Shown here piece after piece: positions 8,962-19,062 of a DNA stretch of 64,000 nucleotides; the stretch's first letter is position 1; each line of letters begins with the position of its first letter. The stretch lies in the NCBI GenBank assembly GCA_020342235.1, contig CP073213.1:970501-1034500 (forward strand), written 5' to 3'. The position numbers and the translations under genes are program-made. This DNA is from Saccharomycopsis phalli (Eukaryota > Ascomycota > Saccharomycetes > Ascoideales > Saccharomycopsidaceae). The notes beneath the pieces are model-generated. The model did no database searches. It had not been told where the DNA came from and was given only the letters and a program-made list of their open reading frames with translations.

Positions 8962-11900
8962 ATGAAACAAATCTTCCAGAATGGCACGCCGAAGACTATC
9001 AAGAGCATTGAGTTTTCGGCACTCTCGTCCAGCGAGATAGTGCAGCAGTCTGAAGTCGAGGTTGCAACCAGCGACTTGTTCGACTTGGCGACCGGGACTC
9101 GGAAGAACAAGGAGTATGGGGCACTTGATCTTCGCATGGGGGTCAGTAGCAAAGGAGCCATGTGTGAGACTTGTAAAGGGAACTTGGCGTCGTGTCAGGG
9201 TCACTTTGGCCATTTGCGGCTTGCGTTACCGGTGTTTCATGTCGGGTACTTTAAGCAGATCATCAGTATTCTCAAGTGCATTTGCAAGAGCTGTGCGCGG
9301 ATACTTCTTTCGGAGGAGGACAAGAAGCTGTTTTTGAAGGAGTTGCGGCGGCCGCACATTGACAATTTGCGGCGCATGACGGTGTTGAAGCGGATTCTCA
9401 AGCAGTGTGAGAAGCAGCGACGATGTTTGCACTGCAATGCGCTCAATGGCAGTGTGAAAAAAGCTGGAACCGGGTCCTCGAACTCGGCATTGAAGATTCT
9501 CCATTTGACGTTCCGGTGGATCGGCAAGAAGGTGCCACCGGAGAAGCAGCAGTGGAACCAGGAGTTTGACTCGTTCTTGGAAGACAACCCGGACTTGCTG
9601 AACTTCATCAAGCGTGCGGTCGACGACTTGAATCCTCTCAAGGTGTTGAACCTTTTTAAGCTCATTGTCCCCGAGGAGTTGCAATTGCTTGGGGTCAGTT
9701 CTGAGAAGGGTGGTCGGCCGGAGAATTACATCTGGCGATACCTCCCAGTTCCTCCGTCTTGTATCCGTCCGTCGGTGGTGATGATGGACTCGTCGAACGA
9801 GGACGATTTGACGGTGAAACTCGCGGAGATTGTCACTGTGAGTCTGATTATTCGAGTGGCCTTGGAAAAGGGCATTCTAATCAACAAGCTCATGGCCCAT
9901 TGGGACTACTTACAGGCATGTATTGCCATGTACATCAACTCGGATATTGTCATCAATGCGAATCCCGAAATGTCGTTTGGCGCAAGTGCCAAGCCAAAAC
10001 AGATCCGAGGCTTGTGCCAGCGGCTCAAGGGGAAGCAGGGCCGGTTCAGAGGTAACTTGTCGGGGAAGCGAGTCGACTTTTCTGCACGGACTGTGATCTC
10101 GCCCGATCCAAACTTGTCCATTGAGGAGGTGGCAGTCCCTGATCGGGTGGCCAAGATCTTGACGTATCCTGAAAAGTGTACACGCTACAACAAGAAGAAG
10201 CTCCAGAAGTTGATCTTGAACGGGCCGGAGGTGCATCCCGGCGCAAACTACCTTCTTGCTGGTGGCCAGAGCGATGGGCGACGGAACTTGAAGTTTGGCG
10301 ACCGGCTGAAAATCGCGGCCAAGCTACGGTATGGAGATGTTCTCGAGCGGCATATTGACGACGGGGATATTGTGTTGTTCAACCGGCAGCCGTCGTTGCA
10401 CCGATTGTCGATTCTCTCGCACTATGTCCGCGTGAAGCCCTGGCGGACGTTCCGGTTCAATGAGTGTGTGTGCACTCCGTATAATGCTGATTTTGACGGC
10501 GACGAAATGAACTTGCACGTGCCGCAGACCGAGGAGGCACGTACCGAGGCCATCAACTTGATGGGGGTGAAAAACAATCTTCTTACGCCAAAGTCCGGCG
10601 AGCCAATCATTGCTGCAACCCAGGACTTTATCACCGGGTCGTACCTCATTTCCCACAAGGACACCTTCTTTAACCGGGCGACGTTTGTGCAGGTGCTCTC
10701 AATGATGTCCGACGCCAAGCTCCAGTTTGATCTTCCTCCTCCTGCGATCCAGAAGCCCGTGTGCTTGTGGACGGGCAAGCAGATTTTCAGTTTGCTCATC
10801 TGCCCGAATGCTGCTAGTCGGGTGAAGATCAACCTCGATGCCAAAAACAAGACGTTTGTGCGGCCCGAGAAGCCGCACTGGGCAAGCGAGATGTCGCCGA
10901 ATGACGGATTTGTGATCATCCGCAATTCCGAGGTGTTGTCGGGTGTCATGGACAAGTCGGTTCTCGGTGACGGAAAGAAGCACTCGGTGTTCTATGTGAT
11001 TCTTCGGGACTTTGGTGCCGATGAAGCGGTTCTTGCCATGAACCGTATGGCCAAAATGTGTGCGCGGTACTTGGCGAACCGTGGGTTTTCCATTGGTATC
11101 AACGACGTGATGCCGCCAACGAGGTTGCAGAACGAGAAGGAGCAGATGGTCCAGAACGCATACGACCGGTGCGACGATCTCATTAAATTGTATAACCAGG
11201 GAAAGCTTGAAACCCAGCCGGGTTGCAACGAGGAACAGACGTTGGAGGCGAAGATTGGAGGTATTCTTTCCAAGGTGCGAGACGCATTGGGAGAGGTTGC
11301 TACCAAGGAGTTGGACCGATTGAATGCGCCGTTGATCATGGCCACATGTGGTAGCAAGGGTTCCGTGGTGAATGTGTCGCAAATGGTGGCTGTGGTCGGA
11401 CAGCAAATCATTGCTGGTAATCGTGTGCCGGATGGGTTCCAAGACCGGTCGTTACCGCACTTCCACAAGAAGAGTAAGACCCCACAGTCCAAGGGGTTTG
11501 TCAAGAACAGTTTCTTCAGTGGCTTGACCCCGCCCGAGTTTTTGTTCCATGCGATTTCAGGAAGAGAAGGATTGGTGGATACCGCAGTGAAAACCGCCGA
11601 GACAGGGTACATGTCGCGACGGTTGATGAAAAGTTTGGAGGACTTGAGCTGCAAGTACGACAACACTGTGCGGAACTCGTCGAATACCATTGTCCAGTTC
11701 AAGTACGGTGGTGATGGCTTGGATCCGTTTGATATGGAGGGCGACGCCAAGCCTGTGAACTTCAAGCGGACATGGGATCACGTCTATAACGTGGTGTACC
11801 AGGCCGAGGAGCGGGGTCTCTATCCGTACGAGGTGATGGTGATTGTCGATAGCACATTGAGCCAATATGAGCGAAAGTTGGTGCGCTGTGACAACTTGGG

Positions 11901-13278
11901 AAAGGTGATCACCGACCCAGAGGCACTTCTTTTGGACGAGTACGTTGACTACAACGACAGTGAACGGGAGTTTTACCAGTCGATCCGCACATTTGTCTAC
12001 GACAAGTGTGTGCAGTTGGCCGACTTCCGGCGCCGCAAAAACCTAAACGGCTTGCTCGACGTCCCAGGAAGCGAGCTCCAGGTCATTGATTGGGACCAGC
12101 AGGCGACCAAGGAGTCCCGTGCGGCAATCAAACAGTTGAGCCACATCACCGAGCGGATGATCCGTGGGTTCCTTGAGTTGTGTATCAGCAAGTACACCAA
12201 GGCACGAGTTGAGCCTGGGACCGCAGTTGGAGCCATTGGAGCCGAGTCCATTGGTGAACCGGGTACTCAAATGACGTTGAAGACGTTCCATTTTGCCGGT
12301 GTGGCGTCCATGAACGTCACGTTGGGTGTGCCGCGGATCAAGGAGATTATCAATGCCTCCAAGGACATTTCCACCCCGATTGTCACTGCCACGTTGGTAA
12401 ATGACTCCGACGAACGTGCTGCGCGGGTCGTCAAGGGAAGAATTGAAAAGACATTGCTAGGAAACGTTGCCAGCTACATCCAGGACGTGTACAGCGAGAA
12501 CCAGACCACCATCGAGATCAAGATCGATCTCCGCACGATTGAAATGCTCCAGTTGGAGTTGACAATCCATGACGTGGCAACGGCACTTATGACGGCCCCA
12601 AAGTTGAAGTTGAACGACGTCGAGGTCATTAGTAAGAACAAGGTGCAGATCATTGTCACCGACACCAGTGACAAGCTCTCCACCACCAAGGAAGAGGTAT
12701 TCTTCAAGGTCCAGAGACTCTGTCGTGAGATTCAGAATGTCAAAGTCAAGGGCTTGCCTGACGTCAGCCGGGCGGTGATTAACATCAATGAGAACACCAA
12801 GAAGAACGAGTTGTTGATTGAAGGGTTTGGCTTGAAAGAGGTCATGTCGACGGACGGCATCAACGGCACCAAGACATACTCGAATCACATCTTGGAAGTC
12901 TGCAAGGTATTGGGAATTGAGGCGGCGCGTTCCCGGATTATTTACGAGATTGACTATACTATGAGCAAGCACGGTATGAGCGTTGATCCTCGGCATATCC
13001 AGCTTCTTGGTGACGTCATGACCTACAAGGGAGAGATTTTGGGAATCACGCGTAACGGATTGGCCAAAATGCGTGACTCGGTGTTGCAGTTGGCGTCGTT
13101 TGAAAAGACCACTGACCATCTTTTCGACGCGGCGTTCTACATGAAGGAGGACAAGATCGAGGGTGTTAGTGAGTGTATTATTTTGGGGCAGACGATGAAT
13201 ATCGGTACTGGTGCGTTTAGTTTGATTAGCAAGTTTGGAATTACTGAGGAGTTGCTTCCTAAGCCGACTTTATTTTAG
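8962..13278 (+). CDS. RPO31: RNA polymerase III largest subunit (C160)
   Basis: 1438 aa, close to the ~1460 aa of the Saccharomyces subunit. It transcribes tRNA, 5S and U6 genes in the nucleus as the catalytic beta-prime-like subunit. The N-terminal zinc clamp (CETCKGNLASCQGHFGHL) is followed by CIRPSVVMMDSSNEDDLT, the GNLSGKRVDFSARTVISPDP strand and the invariant catalytic NADFDGDEMN loop (three Asp for Mg2+). Then come the bridge helix and trigger loop (GREGLVDTAVKTAETGYMSR; GTQMTLKTFHFAG), and a Pol III-type C-terminus (EKTTDHLFDAAFYMK). CTG codons are few. No intron is needed. The tandem repeat array begins directly at its stop codon. Confidence 0.98.
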   Translation: MKQIFQNGTPKTIKSIEFSALSSSEIVQQSEVEVATSDLFDLATGTRKNKEYGALDLRMGVSSKGAMCETCKGNLASCQGHFGHLRLALPVFHVGYFKQIISILKCICKSCARILLSEEDKKLFLKELRRPHIDNLRRMTVLKRILKQCEKQRRCLHCNALNGSVKKAGTGSSNSALKILHLTFRWIGKKVPPEKQQWNQEFDSFLEDNPDLLNFIKRAVDDLNPLKVLNLFKLIVPEELQLLGVSSEKGGRPENYIWRYLPVPPSCIRPSVVMMDSSNEDDLTVKLAEIVTVSLIIRVALEKGILINKLMAHWDYLQACIAMYINSDIVINANPEMSFGASAKPKQIRGLCQRLKGKQGRFRGNLSGKRVDFSARTVISPDPNLSIEEVAVPDRVAKILTYPEKCTRYNKKKLQKLILNGPEVHPGANYLLAGGQSDGRRNLKFGDRLKIAAKLRYGDVLERHIDDGDIVLFNRQPSLHRLSILSHYVRVKPWRTFRFNECVCTPYNADFDGDEMNLHVPQTEEARTEAINLMGVKNNLLTPKSGEPIIAATQDFITGSYLISHKDTFFNRATFVQVLSMMSDAKLQFDLPPPAIQKPVCLWTGKQIFSLLICPNAASRVKINLDAKNKTFVRPEKPHWASEMSPNDGFVIIRNSEVLSGVMDKSVLGDGKKHSVFYVILRDFGADEAVLAMNRMAKMCARYLANRGFSIGINDVMPPTRLQNEKEQMVQNAYDRCDDLIKLYNQGKLETQPGCNEEQTLEAKIGGILSKVRDALGEVATKELDRLNAPLIMATCGSKGSVVNVSQMVAVVGQQIIAGNRVPDGFQDRSLPHFHKKSKTPQSKGFVKNSFFSGLTPPEFLFHAISGREGLVDTAVKTAETGYMSRRLMKSLEDLSCKYDNTVRNSSNTIVQFKYGGDGLDPFDMEGDAKPVNFKRTWDHVYNVVYQAEERGLYPYEVMVIVDSTLSQYERKLVRCDNLGKVITDPEALLLDEYVDYNDSEREFYQSIRTFVYDKCVQLADFRRRKNLNGLLDVPGSELQVIDWDQQATKESRAAIKQLSHITERMIRGFLELCISKYTKARVEPGTAVGAIGAESIGEPGTQMTLKTFHFAGVASMNVTLGVPRIKEIINASKDISTPIVTATLVNDSDERAARVVKGRIEKTLLGNVASYIQDVYSENQTTIEIKIDLRTIEMLQLELTIHDVATALMTAPKLKLNDVEVISKNKVQIIVTDTSDKLSTTKEEVFFKVQRLCREIQNVKVKGLPDVSRAVININENTKKNELLIEGFGLKEVMSTDGINGTKTYSNHILEVCKVLGIEAARSRIIYEIDYTMSKHGMSVDPRHIQLLGDVMTYKGEILGITRNGLAKMRDSVLQLASFEKTTDHLFDAAFYMKEDKIEGVSECIILGQTMNIGTGAFSLISKFGITEELLPKPTLF

Positions 13279-13760
13279 TCGTGGATATTTTAGTGGATAT
13301 TTTTAGTGGATATTTCACTGAATGAATGTTTCACTGTAGATTTATTTACTGTATGATGTTCAGTGTATGGACGTTTTAACTGGATATTTCACTGGGGATA
13401 TTGCACTGGGAATATTTTACTGCGGATATTGCACTGGGGATATTTCACTGTGAATATTGCACTGTGAATATTTCCCTGGATGGATATTTTATTGTGAATA
13501 TTTCACTGTATGGATATTTTATTATGAATATTTCATTGTATGAATATTTTATTGTGGATATTTCACTGTAAATATTTCACTGTAAATATTTCACTGTAAA
13601 TATTTCACTGTTTGAATATGTTCAGTGTATGGATATTTCACTGTATATTTCACTGTATATTTTACTGTATATTTCACTGTATATTTCACTGTATATTTCA
13701 CTGTATATTTCACTGTATATTATTTCACTGTATATTTCACTGTATATTTCATTGCGAATA
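13279..13760. repeat. Long degenerate array of ATATTTCACTG-type units behind RPO31
   Basis: About 480 bp made of 11-18-bp variants of (G)GATATTTCACTGT. The first units (GGATATTTTAGT) start within 10 bp of the stop codon. The 13640-13750 portion is the most homogeneous, built of TATATTTCACTG units. It is AT-rich with a regular CACTG spacing. Open frames through it (IFHC repeats) are artefacts of the unit. From 13761 to 14088 lies the SSU1 promoter with no other gene seen. Confidence 0.9.
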
Positions 13761-13902
13761 TCCACTGAATCTTTCCACATATATCCTCATGCATAATTTT
13801 CCACATCTTCCATACCCTAATCCCCAGCCTAGTAAACAATCTTGCCCACTTCATAGTCGGATACTCAAACACCGAGGATATTCCAAACCCCGGGATCTCT
13901 AG

Positions 13903-13908
13903 TATAAA
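13903..13908 (+). promoter_or_regulatory. Candidate TATA box for the SSU1-like gene
   Basis: TATAAA about 180 bp before the start codon, flanked by two CCCGGG palindromes (near 13890 and 13964). Their meaning is unknown. The TATA distance is long but within the yeast range. Confidence 0.35.
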
Positions 13909-14088
13909 TTACCTGTTTTTCGCCCGTTCCATACCCCGTTACCCGAAATGCGCGATACCATATCCCGGGTCTTTGCTGCAGATTGTTCATGAGTAATTTC
14001 AAGCGGGGACGTCCAAAGCATTTGCTTCATCAGTCATCACGCACTGACATTTTGTGTTTATAGAAACCTTCATACACTGTCATCACAA

Positions 14089-15255
14089 ATGGGCCGCAAA
14101 GAATTAATTGCCAAGCGAATCATATATGACTTCCACCCCATGTGGTTTGTCAGTACAATGGGCACAGGCATTTCCTCGTTGGTGATGTACAACTTCCCCT
14201 ACGAGTCGCACTGGCTCCGGATCTGCAGTTACATCATGTTTGGAATCTGTCTTGGGCTTTTCTTGTTCTTGAACGTGCTCTTGTTGGTGTGTGCGTTTAT
14301 GTATCCAGCCAAAGTCAAGCAGATGTTTCTCCAGGTCGGCCAGTCGGTCTTCTTTGGCTGCTACTCCATGGGCTTCTCCTCGATAATATCGTACCTCCAC
14401 AACATCACCGGCAAGGACTGGGTAACCACCATCTTTGTCTTGTGGATCATCAACATTGCAGTGTCGTTGTTCACCGCCTGGTGCATCACCTTCATGATTC
14501 ACTGGAAGGCTCCGATCCAGCCCCACGAGATACACATCTCCTACCTCTTGCCCGTTGTGTCGCAGAACGTCGTTGCGGCAATTGGCGGCGTGATATACTC
14601 GACATTGCACCCGAATTTGCGGCTTCCAAACATCATCATTTCGTACTTGTGCTGGGCCAACGGCATGGCCCTCACTGGGTGGGTCGTGGGCGTATATTTC
14701 TGGAAGTTGTATGTCCACAAGATTCCATTGGGGAGCAACAACGGGTTTGTGGCCTTTCTTCCCGTGGGTGCCTTTGGCCAAGGTGCGTATGGCGTCATGT
14801 TGATTTGCGACAATCTCCGGCACTTTTTGCAGGTGGAAAACCCGCTGTTTTTGCAAATCGGCAACAATGACGTTTTCATTGAAAACAACAACATCTTGAT
14901 TGGCGAGGCAATCAAGTACATGGGTCTTTTCATTGGCTTGTTCTTGGTCTCCAACGGATACTACTTCACCTTCAATGCTGTGCTAGCTGTCGCTGCTGCC
15001 GGATCCAAGGGATTTGCAAAGGCCTGGTGGGGGTGTACGTTCCCTCTTGGAACCATGTCGCTTTCCAACCACGCGTTGTACACGCTTTTTGACCTCAAGG
15101 CCTTTCGGGTGGTCAGTGCAGTCTACTCGGTGGTCTTGATCTTGATTACTATAACGTGCTTGATTGGCTCGGTGGTGTATGAGTTTCCGCACGAGGTTTA
15201 TCGGAAGATTAAAGTCGTGGAGGACCGTGTGGATCTGGATGAGCTGAAGGTGTAG
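14089..15255 (+). CDS. SSU1: Sulfite efflux pump, Ssu1-type (TDT/SLAC1 family)
   Basis: 388 aa with about ten hydrophobic helices. The opening DFHPMWFVSTMGTGISS and FPYESHWLRICSYIMFG strongly resemble Ssu1 (FPYPARWLRICSYIMF in Saccharomyces). Later family landmarks are PVGAFGQGAYGVMLICDNLR and the FPLGTMSLSNHALY segment of the last helices. TDT proteins form a pore-like bundle; the fungal Ssu1 branch exports sulfite across the plasma membrane, whereas Mae1 imports malate. The WLRICSYIMF and MGQG/FGQG matches favour Ssu1. It is shorter than the 458-aa Saccharomyces protein, lacking the long C-terminal tail. The tail present here contains two CTG codons (near 15238 and 15244). MCY1 lies two genes downstream. 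Confidence 0.8.
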   Translation: MGRKELIAKRIIYDFHPMWFVSTMGTGISSLVMYNFPYESHWLRICSYIMFGICLGLFLFLNVLLLVCAFMYPAKVKQMFLQVGQSVFFGCYSMGFSSIISYLHNITGKDWVTTIFVLWIINIAVSLFTAWCITFMIHWKAPIQPHEIHISYLLPVVSQNVVAAIGGVIYSTLHPNLRLPNIIISYLCWANGMALTGWVVGVYFWKLYVHKIPLGSNNGFVAFLPVGAFGQGAYGVMLICDNLRHFLQVENPLFLQIGNNDVFIENNNILIGEAIKYMGLFIGLFLVSNGYYFTFNAVLAVAAAGSKGFAKAWWGCTFPLGTMSLSNHALYTLFDLKAFRVVSAVYSVVLILITITCLIGSVVYEFPHEVYRKIKVVEDRVDLDELKV

Positions 15256-15412
15256 CTATGTTAATGGCAAAGTGGATTTTCTGTTTTTCTATTTATCTAT
15301 ATAATACTTTGGGTCTGTAGTGCGAGCAAAATGTATTGTTGTTGGATGACATGGGCTGAGATGAGCATTTTTTATACCATTGTATTCCATTGTATTTCAT
15401 CATATTCCGTCG

Positions 15413-15555
15413 TACCTTTCATATCCATATCTCCTATTCATACCTCTTTTCCATACCTAATATCCATACCTCCTATCCATACCTAATATCTATACCTCTA
15501 TTCCATACCTCCTATCTATACCTCTTTTTCATACCTCTTTTTCATACCTCTTTCC
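15413..15555. repeat. Pyrimidine-rich CCATACCT tandem repeats between SSU1 and the desaturase
   Basis: About ten imperfect ~15-bp units of the form TCCATACCTCCTATC / TCCATACCTAATA. The + strand is almost all C, T and A. It starts about 160 bp after the SSU1 stop and ends about 75 bp before the desaturase ATG. The rest of the 375-bp spacer shows no gene. Confidence 0.8.
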
Positions 15556-15630
15556 ATGTCGTAATCTCTCATCTGCACGTCAGCCACACCTCATTTCTGC
15601 ATATTATTCACTCCGATTTTTCTCACTCAC

Positions 15631-17190
15631 ATGGTAAAGATCCTCAGCGCAAAAGACGTCATTGACAGAATCGCCGACGGCCAAGTCATCATCATCTACG
15701 AGGGACTGGTCCTAAAGCTCGACAAGTGGGTCAAGTACCACCCTGGAGGTGACAAGGCCATTTATCATATGGTGGGCCGAGACTGTAGCGACGAAATGAA
15801 CGCATACCACTCTGAGGCCACCCAGAAGCAGTTTTTGCGGTTTAAAATCGGGGAAATCAACCACAAGTGGGAGAACTTGCTTCCCCCTATACAGGGCGGT
15901 GTATACAAGAAGCTGGATGGAGAATCGCGCGAGTTGGCTGGTGCTCCAACGGGCCGTGTCGTGCCTCCGATCCCGCAAAACTTGGTTCTCGACAAGACCT
16001 CGTTCCGGGAAAACGTCATTTGTGACCCAGAGGACGTCCTCGAGGTGTATGAAAACAACAACGTCGAGCACGACTTGGAGTGCTTCCCGTCGTTGGACTA
16101 TAACACCCAGTACTGGCTCTCTGAAAAATACAATGAGCTCCACCAGCGAGTCATTGCCGCTGATTTGTACCGCTGCACATATTGGGGCTACTTCAAGGAG
16201 GCCTGCCGAATCGTGTCGTTGTTGCTTTGGTCAGCAGTTTTCTTCAAGACCAACCATCTCTTTTGGTCCGCGATCTTCCTTGGGGCCGCTTGGCACCAAA
16301 TGACGTTTATAGTGCACGATGCGGCGCACATCTCCATCACCCACAACTACCAGTTTGACTCGTGGGTTGCCATGACTGTCGCCTCGTTTTTCGGGGGATT
16401 GAGCAGCGGATGGTGGAAGAAGAACCACAACGTGCACCACTTGGTGACCAACGATCCGGTCCACGACCCAGACATTCAGCACCTTCCGTTTTTTGCAGTG
16501 TCGGTGCGGCTCTTTAAAAATGTGTACTCGACGTACTACGAGAAGTACCTATACTACGATCCCGCAGCCAAGGCCTTGATCCGGATCCAGAACTACCTCT
16601 ACTACCCGATCTTGTGCTTTGGCAGATTCAATCTCTACCGGCTCAGCTGGACACATCTCTTATTGGGCCAGGGCCCAACAAAGGGCAAGGCTGCGTGGTT
16701 CCGATACTACGAGTTGGCTGGGCTCCTAGTCTTCAACTACTGGTACTTCTACCTCTTGGTGTACAGAGGCATCCCGACCCCTGACCAGAGGTTCCAGTAC
16801 ATCATGGTGAGCCATGTTTGCACCATGCTTGTCCACGTGCAAATTGTGCTTTCGCACTTTGCCATGTCCACGTCTGACCTTGGTGTCAGTGAGTCGTTCC
16901 CGCAAAAACAGTTGCGTACCACCATGGATGTCGACTGTCCTGAGTGGTTTGACTACTTCCACGGAGGCTTACAGTTCCAGGCGATTCACCACTTGTTTCC
17001 ACGAATGCCGCGACACAACTTTAGAAAAGCCCAACCGTATGTTGTGGACTTTTGCAAGCAAGTGGGGCTCCGATACTCGATCTTTGGTTTTACCAAGGGC
17101 AACTCGAAGGTGTTGTCCCGTCTTGAGCAGATTGCTCGTCAGGCTGAGATTTTGGCAGAGTGCACGCGAAACTTGCACAAGGTGGAGTAG
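15631..17190 (+). CDS. SLD1: Delta-8 sphingolipid (long-chain base) desaturase with cytochrome b5 domain
   Basis: 519 aa. The N-terminal cytochrome b5 domain (residues ~5-90) carries the heme motif HPGGDKAIYHMVGRD and the second heme His in NAYHSEA. The C-terminal membrane desaturase has the three histidine boxes of the front-end class: HDAAH (~229), HNVHH (~266) and QAIHH (~450; the front-end variant has Gln as first residue), between paired hydrophobic helices. In fungi this architecture introduces the 8(E) double bond into the sphingoid base of ceramides destined for glucosylceramide, in the ER. Saccharomyces lacks it; Candida-type yeasts have it. A front-end acyl desaturase is the alternative, but the fungal b5-fused single-copy form favours the sphingolipid role. 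Confidence 0.87.
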   Translation: MVKILSAKDVIDRIADGQVIIIYEGLVLKLDKWVKYHPGGDKAIYHMVGRDCSDEMNAYHSEATQKQFLRFKIGEINHKWENLLPPIQGGVYKKLDGESRELAGAPTGRVVPPIPQNLVLDKTSFRENVICDPEDVLEVYENNNVEHDLECFPSLDYNTQYWLSEKYNELHQRVIAADLYRCTYWGYFKEACRIVSLLLWSAVFFKTNHLFWSAIFLGAAWHQMTFIVHDAAHISITHNYQFDSWVAMTVASFFGGLSSGWWKKNHNVHHLVTNDPVHDPDIQHLPFFAVSVRLFKNVYSTYYEKYLYYDPAAKALIRIQNYLYYPILCFGRFNLYRLSWTHLLLGQGPTKGKAAWFRYYELAGLLVFNYWYFYLLVYRGIPTPDQRFQYIMVSHVCTMLVHVQIVLSHFAMSTSDLGVSESFPQKQLRTTMDVDCPEWFDYFHGGLQFQAIHHLFPRMPRHNFRKAQPYVVDFCKQVGLRYSIFGFTKGNSKVLSRLEQIARQAEILAECTRNLHKVE

Positions 17191-17257
17191 ATGGGAGGTG
17201 AGTGTGCATGTTGAGGTTGGTAGGATGTTTAGTAGGGTCAATGATTGTGCGATTATG

Positions 17258-17494
17258 TCGAATCATTATGTCGAATCATTATGTCGAATCATTATGTCGA
17301 ATCATTATGTCGAACCATTATGTCGAATCATTATGTCGAATCATTATGTCGAATCATTATGTCGAATCATTATGTGAAAATCATTATGTGAAAATCATTA
17401 TGTGAAAATCATTATGTCCAAATCATTATGTCCAAATCATTATGTCCAAATCATTATGTCCAAATCATTATGTCCAAATCATTATGTCCAAATT
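17258..17494. repeat. Three-block 13/14-bp minisatellite behind the sphingolipid desaturase
   Basis: Nine copies of TCGAATCATTATG (13 bp; one copy has A>C), then three of TGAAAATCATTATG (14 bp), then five and a half of TCCAAATCATTATG (14 bp). Block edges are sharp and variants are homogeneous inside each block. This shows successive local expansions of a single mutated unit. It starts 68 bp after the desaturase stop and ends 113 bp before MCY1. Confidence 0.95.
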
Positions 17495-17607
17495 ACACCA
17501 GCTATATGTATATATACTATGTAGTCTGCTTAGATCTAAATGTTATGCACATTTGCACACCACATTGACGTGAAATATCTCGTACATGCTCAGACAAATT
17601 TTTCATC

Positions 17608-18762
17608 ATGAAGTGGCGAGACGCTACGCTCTATGCTACTAGCATATCCACAATAGCAATAGTTTCCTATGAATTATACAAACATTTCTTCCCTGACACT
17701 GTCCAGAGAACTAAAACCAACGGGTTAACCGACTTGATTGGTAACACGCCAATGGTACGAATCAACTCGCTCTCCAAAGCAACTGGCTGTGACATCTACG
17801 CCAAGCTAGAATTGACCAATGTCGGAGGCTCTTCCAAGGATAGAGTCGCCTTGGGACTCATTCGCGCCGCCGAAAAGCAAGGATTGATCCAGCCGGGCCG
17901 AGGAGATGTCATCTTTGAGGGCACATCTGGGTCCACTGGCATCTCCATGACCACGGTGGGAACCGCATTGGGGTACAAAGTCCACATCTGTCTTCAAGAC
18001 GATACGTCCCCCGAGAAAATCACACTACTAGAGTCGCTTGGTGCCGTAGTGGAGTTGGTGAAACCAGCCTCAATCGTCGATCCGGACCAATTTGTCAACT
18101 TGGCCCAGAAGCGTGCCCAAGAATTGACAAACGACGCTTCCACAGAGAGCAGGGGCTTGTTTGCGAACCAGTTTGAGAACGACAGCAACTGGAGAGTGCA
18201 TTATAACGGCACTGCCCCAGAAATATATCTGCAAATGGGCCGCAACATTGACTACTTTGTCACCGGCGCCGGTACTGGCGGAACCGTCACAGGTATCGCC
18301 AAGTACTTGAAGGAACGGATCCCCAGCATGCGCGTAGTCTTGGCCGATCCTCAGGGGTCGGGATTCTATAACAGAATCAATTTCGGGGTGTTGTACGACA
18401 ATGTGGAGAAGGAGGGAACCCGCAGAAGACACCAGGTAGACACATTGGTCGAGGGGATTGGCTTGAACAGATTGACACACAACTTCTTGGTTGGCGAGGA
18501 GTTGATTGACGAAGCGATCCGGGTCACTGACGAACAGGCATTGAAAATGGCAAAGTTCTTGACGGTAAACGATGGGTATTTCTGGGGGAGTGCGTCCTGT
18601 ATTGCTGCAGTTGGGTGTGTCAAATTGGCACAGAACGCCAAGCCTGGGTCTCAGATATTCATGATAGCCACTGATAGTGGAAGCAGGCACTTGAGCAAAT
18701 TCTGGAAGTTCGCCGGAAAGGTTTCTAGAGATGTTACCTTGGAGGAAGTAATGGAGGAGTAG
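17608..18762 (+). CDS. MCY1: Mitochondrial-type cysteine synthase / PLP beta-synthase
   Basis: 384 aa. The N-terminus has a short basic stretch and one hydrophobic helix (ATLYATSISTIAIVSYELY), an outer-membrane-type anchor. A fold-type II PLP enzyme follows: LIGNTPMVRI, the PLP lysine in GGSSKDRVALGLI, the substrate loop EGTSGSTGISM and the phosphate-binding GAGTGGTVTGIAKYL. There is no CBS pair or heme domain, so it is not cystathionine beta-synthase Cys4. Length and anchor match yeast Mcy1 (YGR012W, 393 aa), described as a mitochondrial outer-membrane cysteine synthase. It forms cysteine from O-acetylserine and sulfide. Proximity to the SSU1-type sulfite exporter is suggestive only. Confidence 0.88.
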   Translation: MKWRDATLYATSISTIAIVSYELYKHFFPDTVQRTKTNGLTDLIGNTPMVRINSLSKATGCDIYAKLELTNVGGSSKDRVALGLIRAAEKQGLIQPGRGDVIFEGTSGSTGISMTTVGTALGYKVHICLQDDTSPEKITLLESLGAVVELVKPASIVDPDQFVNLAQKRAQELTNDASTESRGLFANQFENDSNWRVHYNGTAPEIYLQMGRNIDYFVTGAGTGGTVTGIAKYLKERIPSMRVVLADPQGSGFYNRINFGVLYDNVEKEGTRRRHQVDTLVEGIGLNRLTHNFLVGEELIDEAIRVTDEQALKMAKFLTVNDGYFWGSASCIAAVGCVKLAQNAKPGSQIFMIATDSGSRHLSKFWKFAGKVSRDVTLEEVMEE

Positions 18763-18905
18763 ATGTGTGTTGCAGTGGAAAATGCAGTATTGATGCAATG
18801 ATGACGTTTCAATTTATAAGCTCGTTGTGTCTATTTATTTGTAAGTCAGTCAAATATCTAATGGGTGGTTTGCACACTGTTTTCCATCGCAAATTTGACG
18901 GATGT

Positions 18906-18971
18906 TGTCTACTACACCTGGGCAAATATTGTCTACTACACCTGGGCAAATATTTCTACTACACCTTGGGC
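18906..18971. repeat. 24-bp direct repeats behind MCY1
   Basis: Two near-perfect copies and a degenerate third of TGTCTACTACACCTGGGCAA(ATAT). They lie 144-209 bp downstream of the MCY1 stop, before the small spliced ORF. No other gene was seen in 18763-19062. Confidence 0.85.
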
Positions 18972-19062
18972 GTATCTATATATCTATACCTGACTAATAA
19001 TAATAATTATCCAGTGCTACAGCTATACTAGGCTCCTAGAAGAGATTTACACTTTGCCGTCA

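Noticed and set aside
13612-13902. 96-aa frame rich in IFHC repeats
   Set aside because: It is the translation of the TATATTTCACTG array in one frame; composition comes from the repeat, not selection.
15390-15665. 91-aa frame rich in Ser/Tyr/His
   Set aside because: Runs through the CCATACCT array and into the desaturase start in the wrong frame.
17202-17405. Frames with repeated NHYVESLC
   Set aside because: Direct read-out of the 13-bp minisatellite.
17608-18762. Cystathionine beta-synthase (CYS4)
   Set aside because: No CBS domain pair or heme region, and it has an N-terminal membrane anchor as in MCY1.
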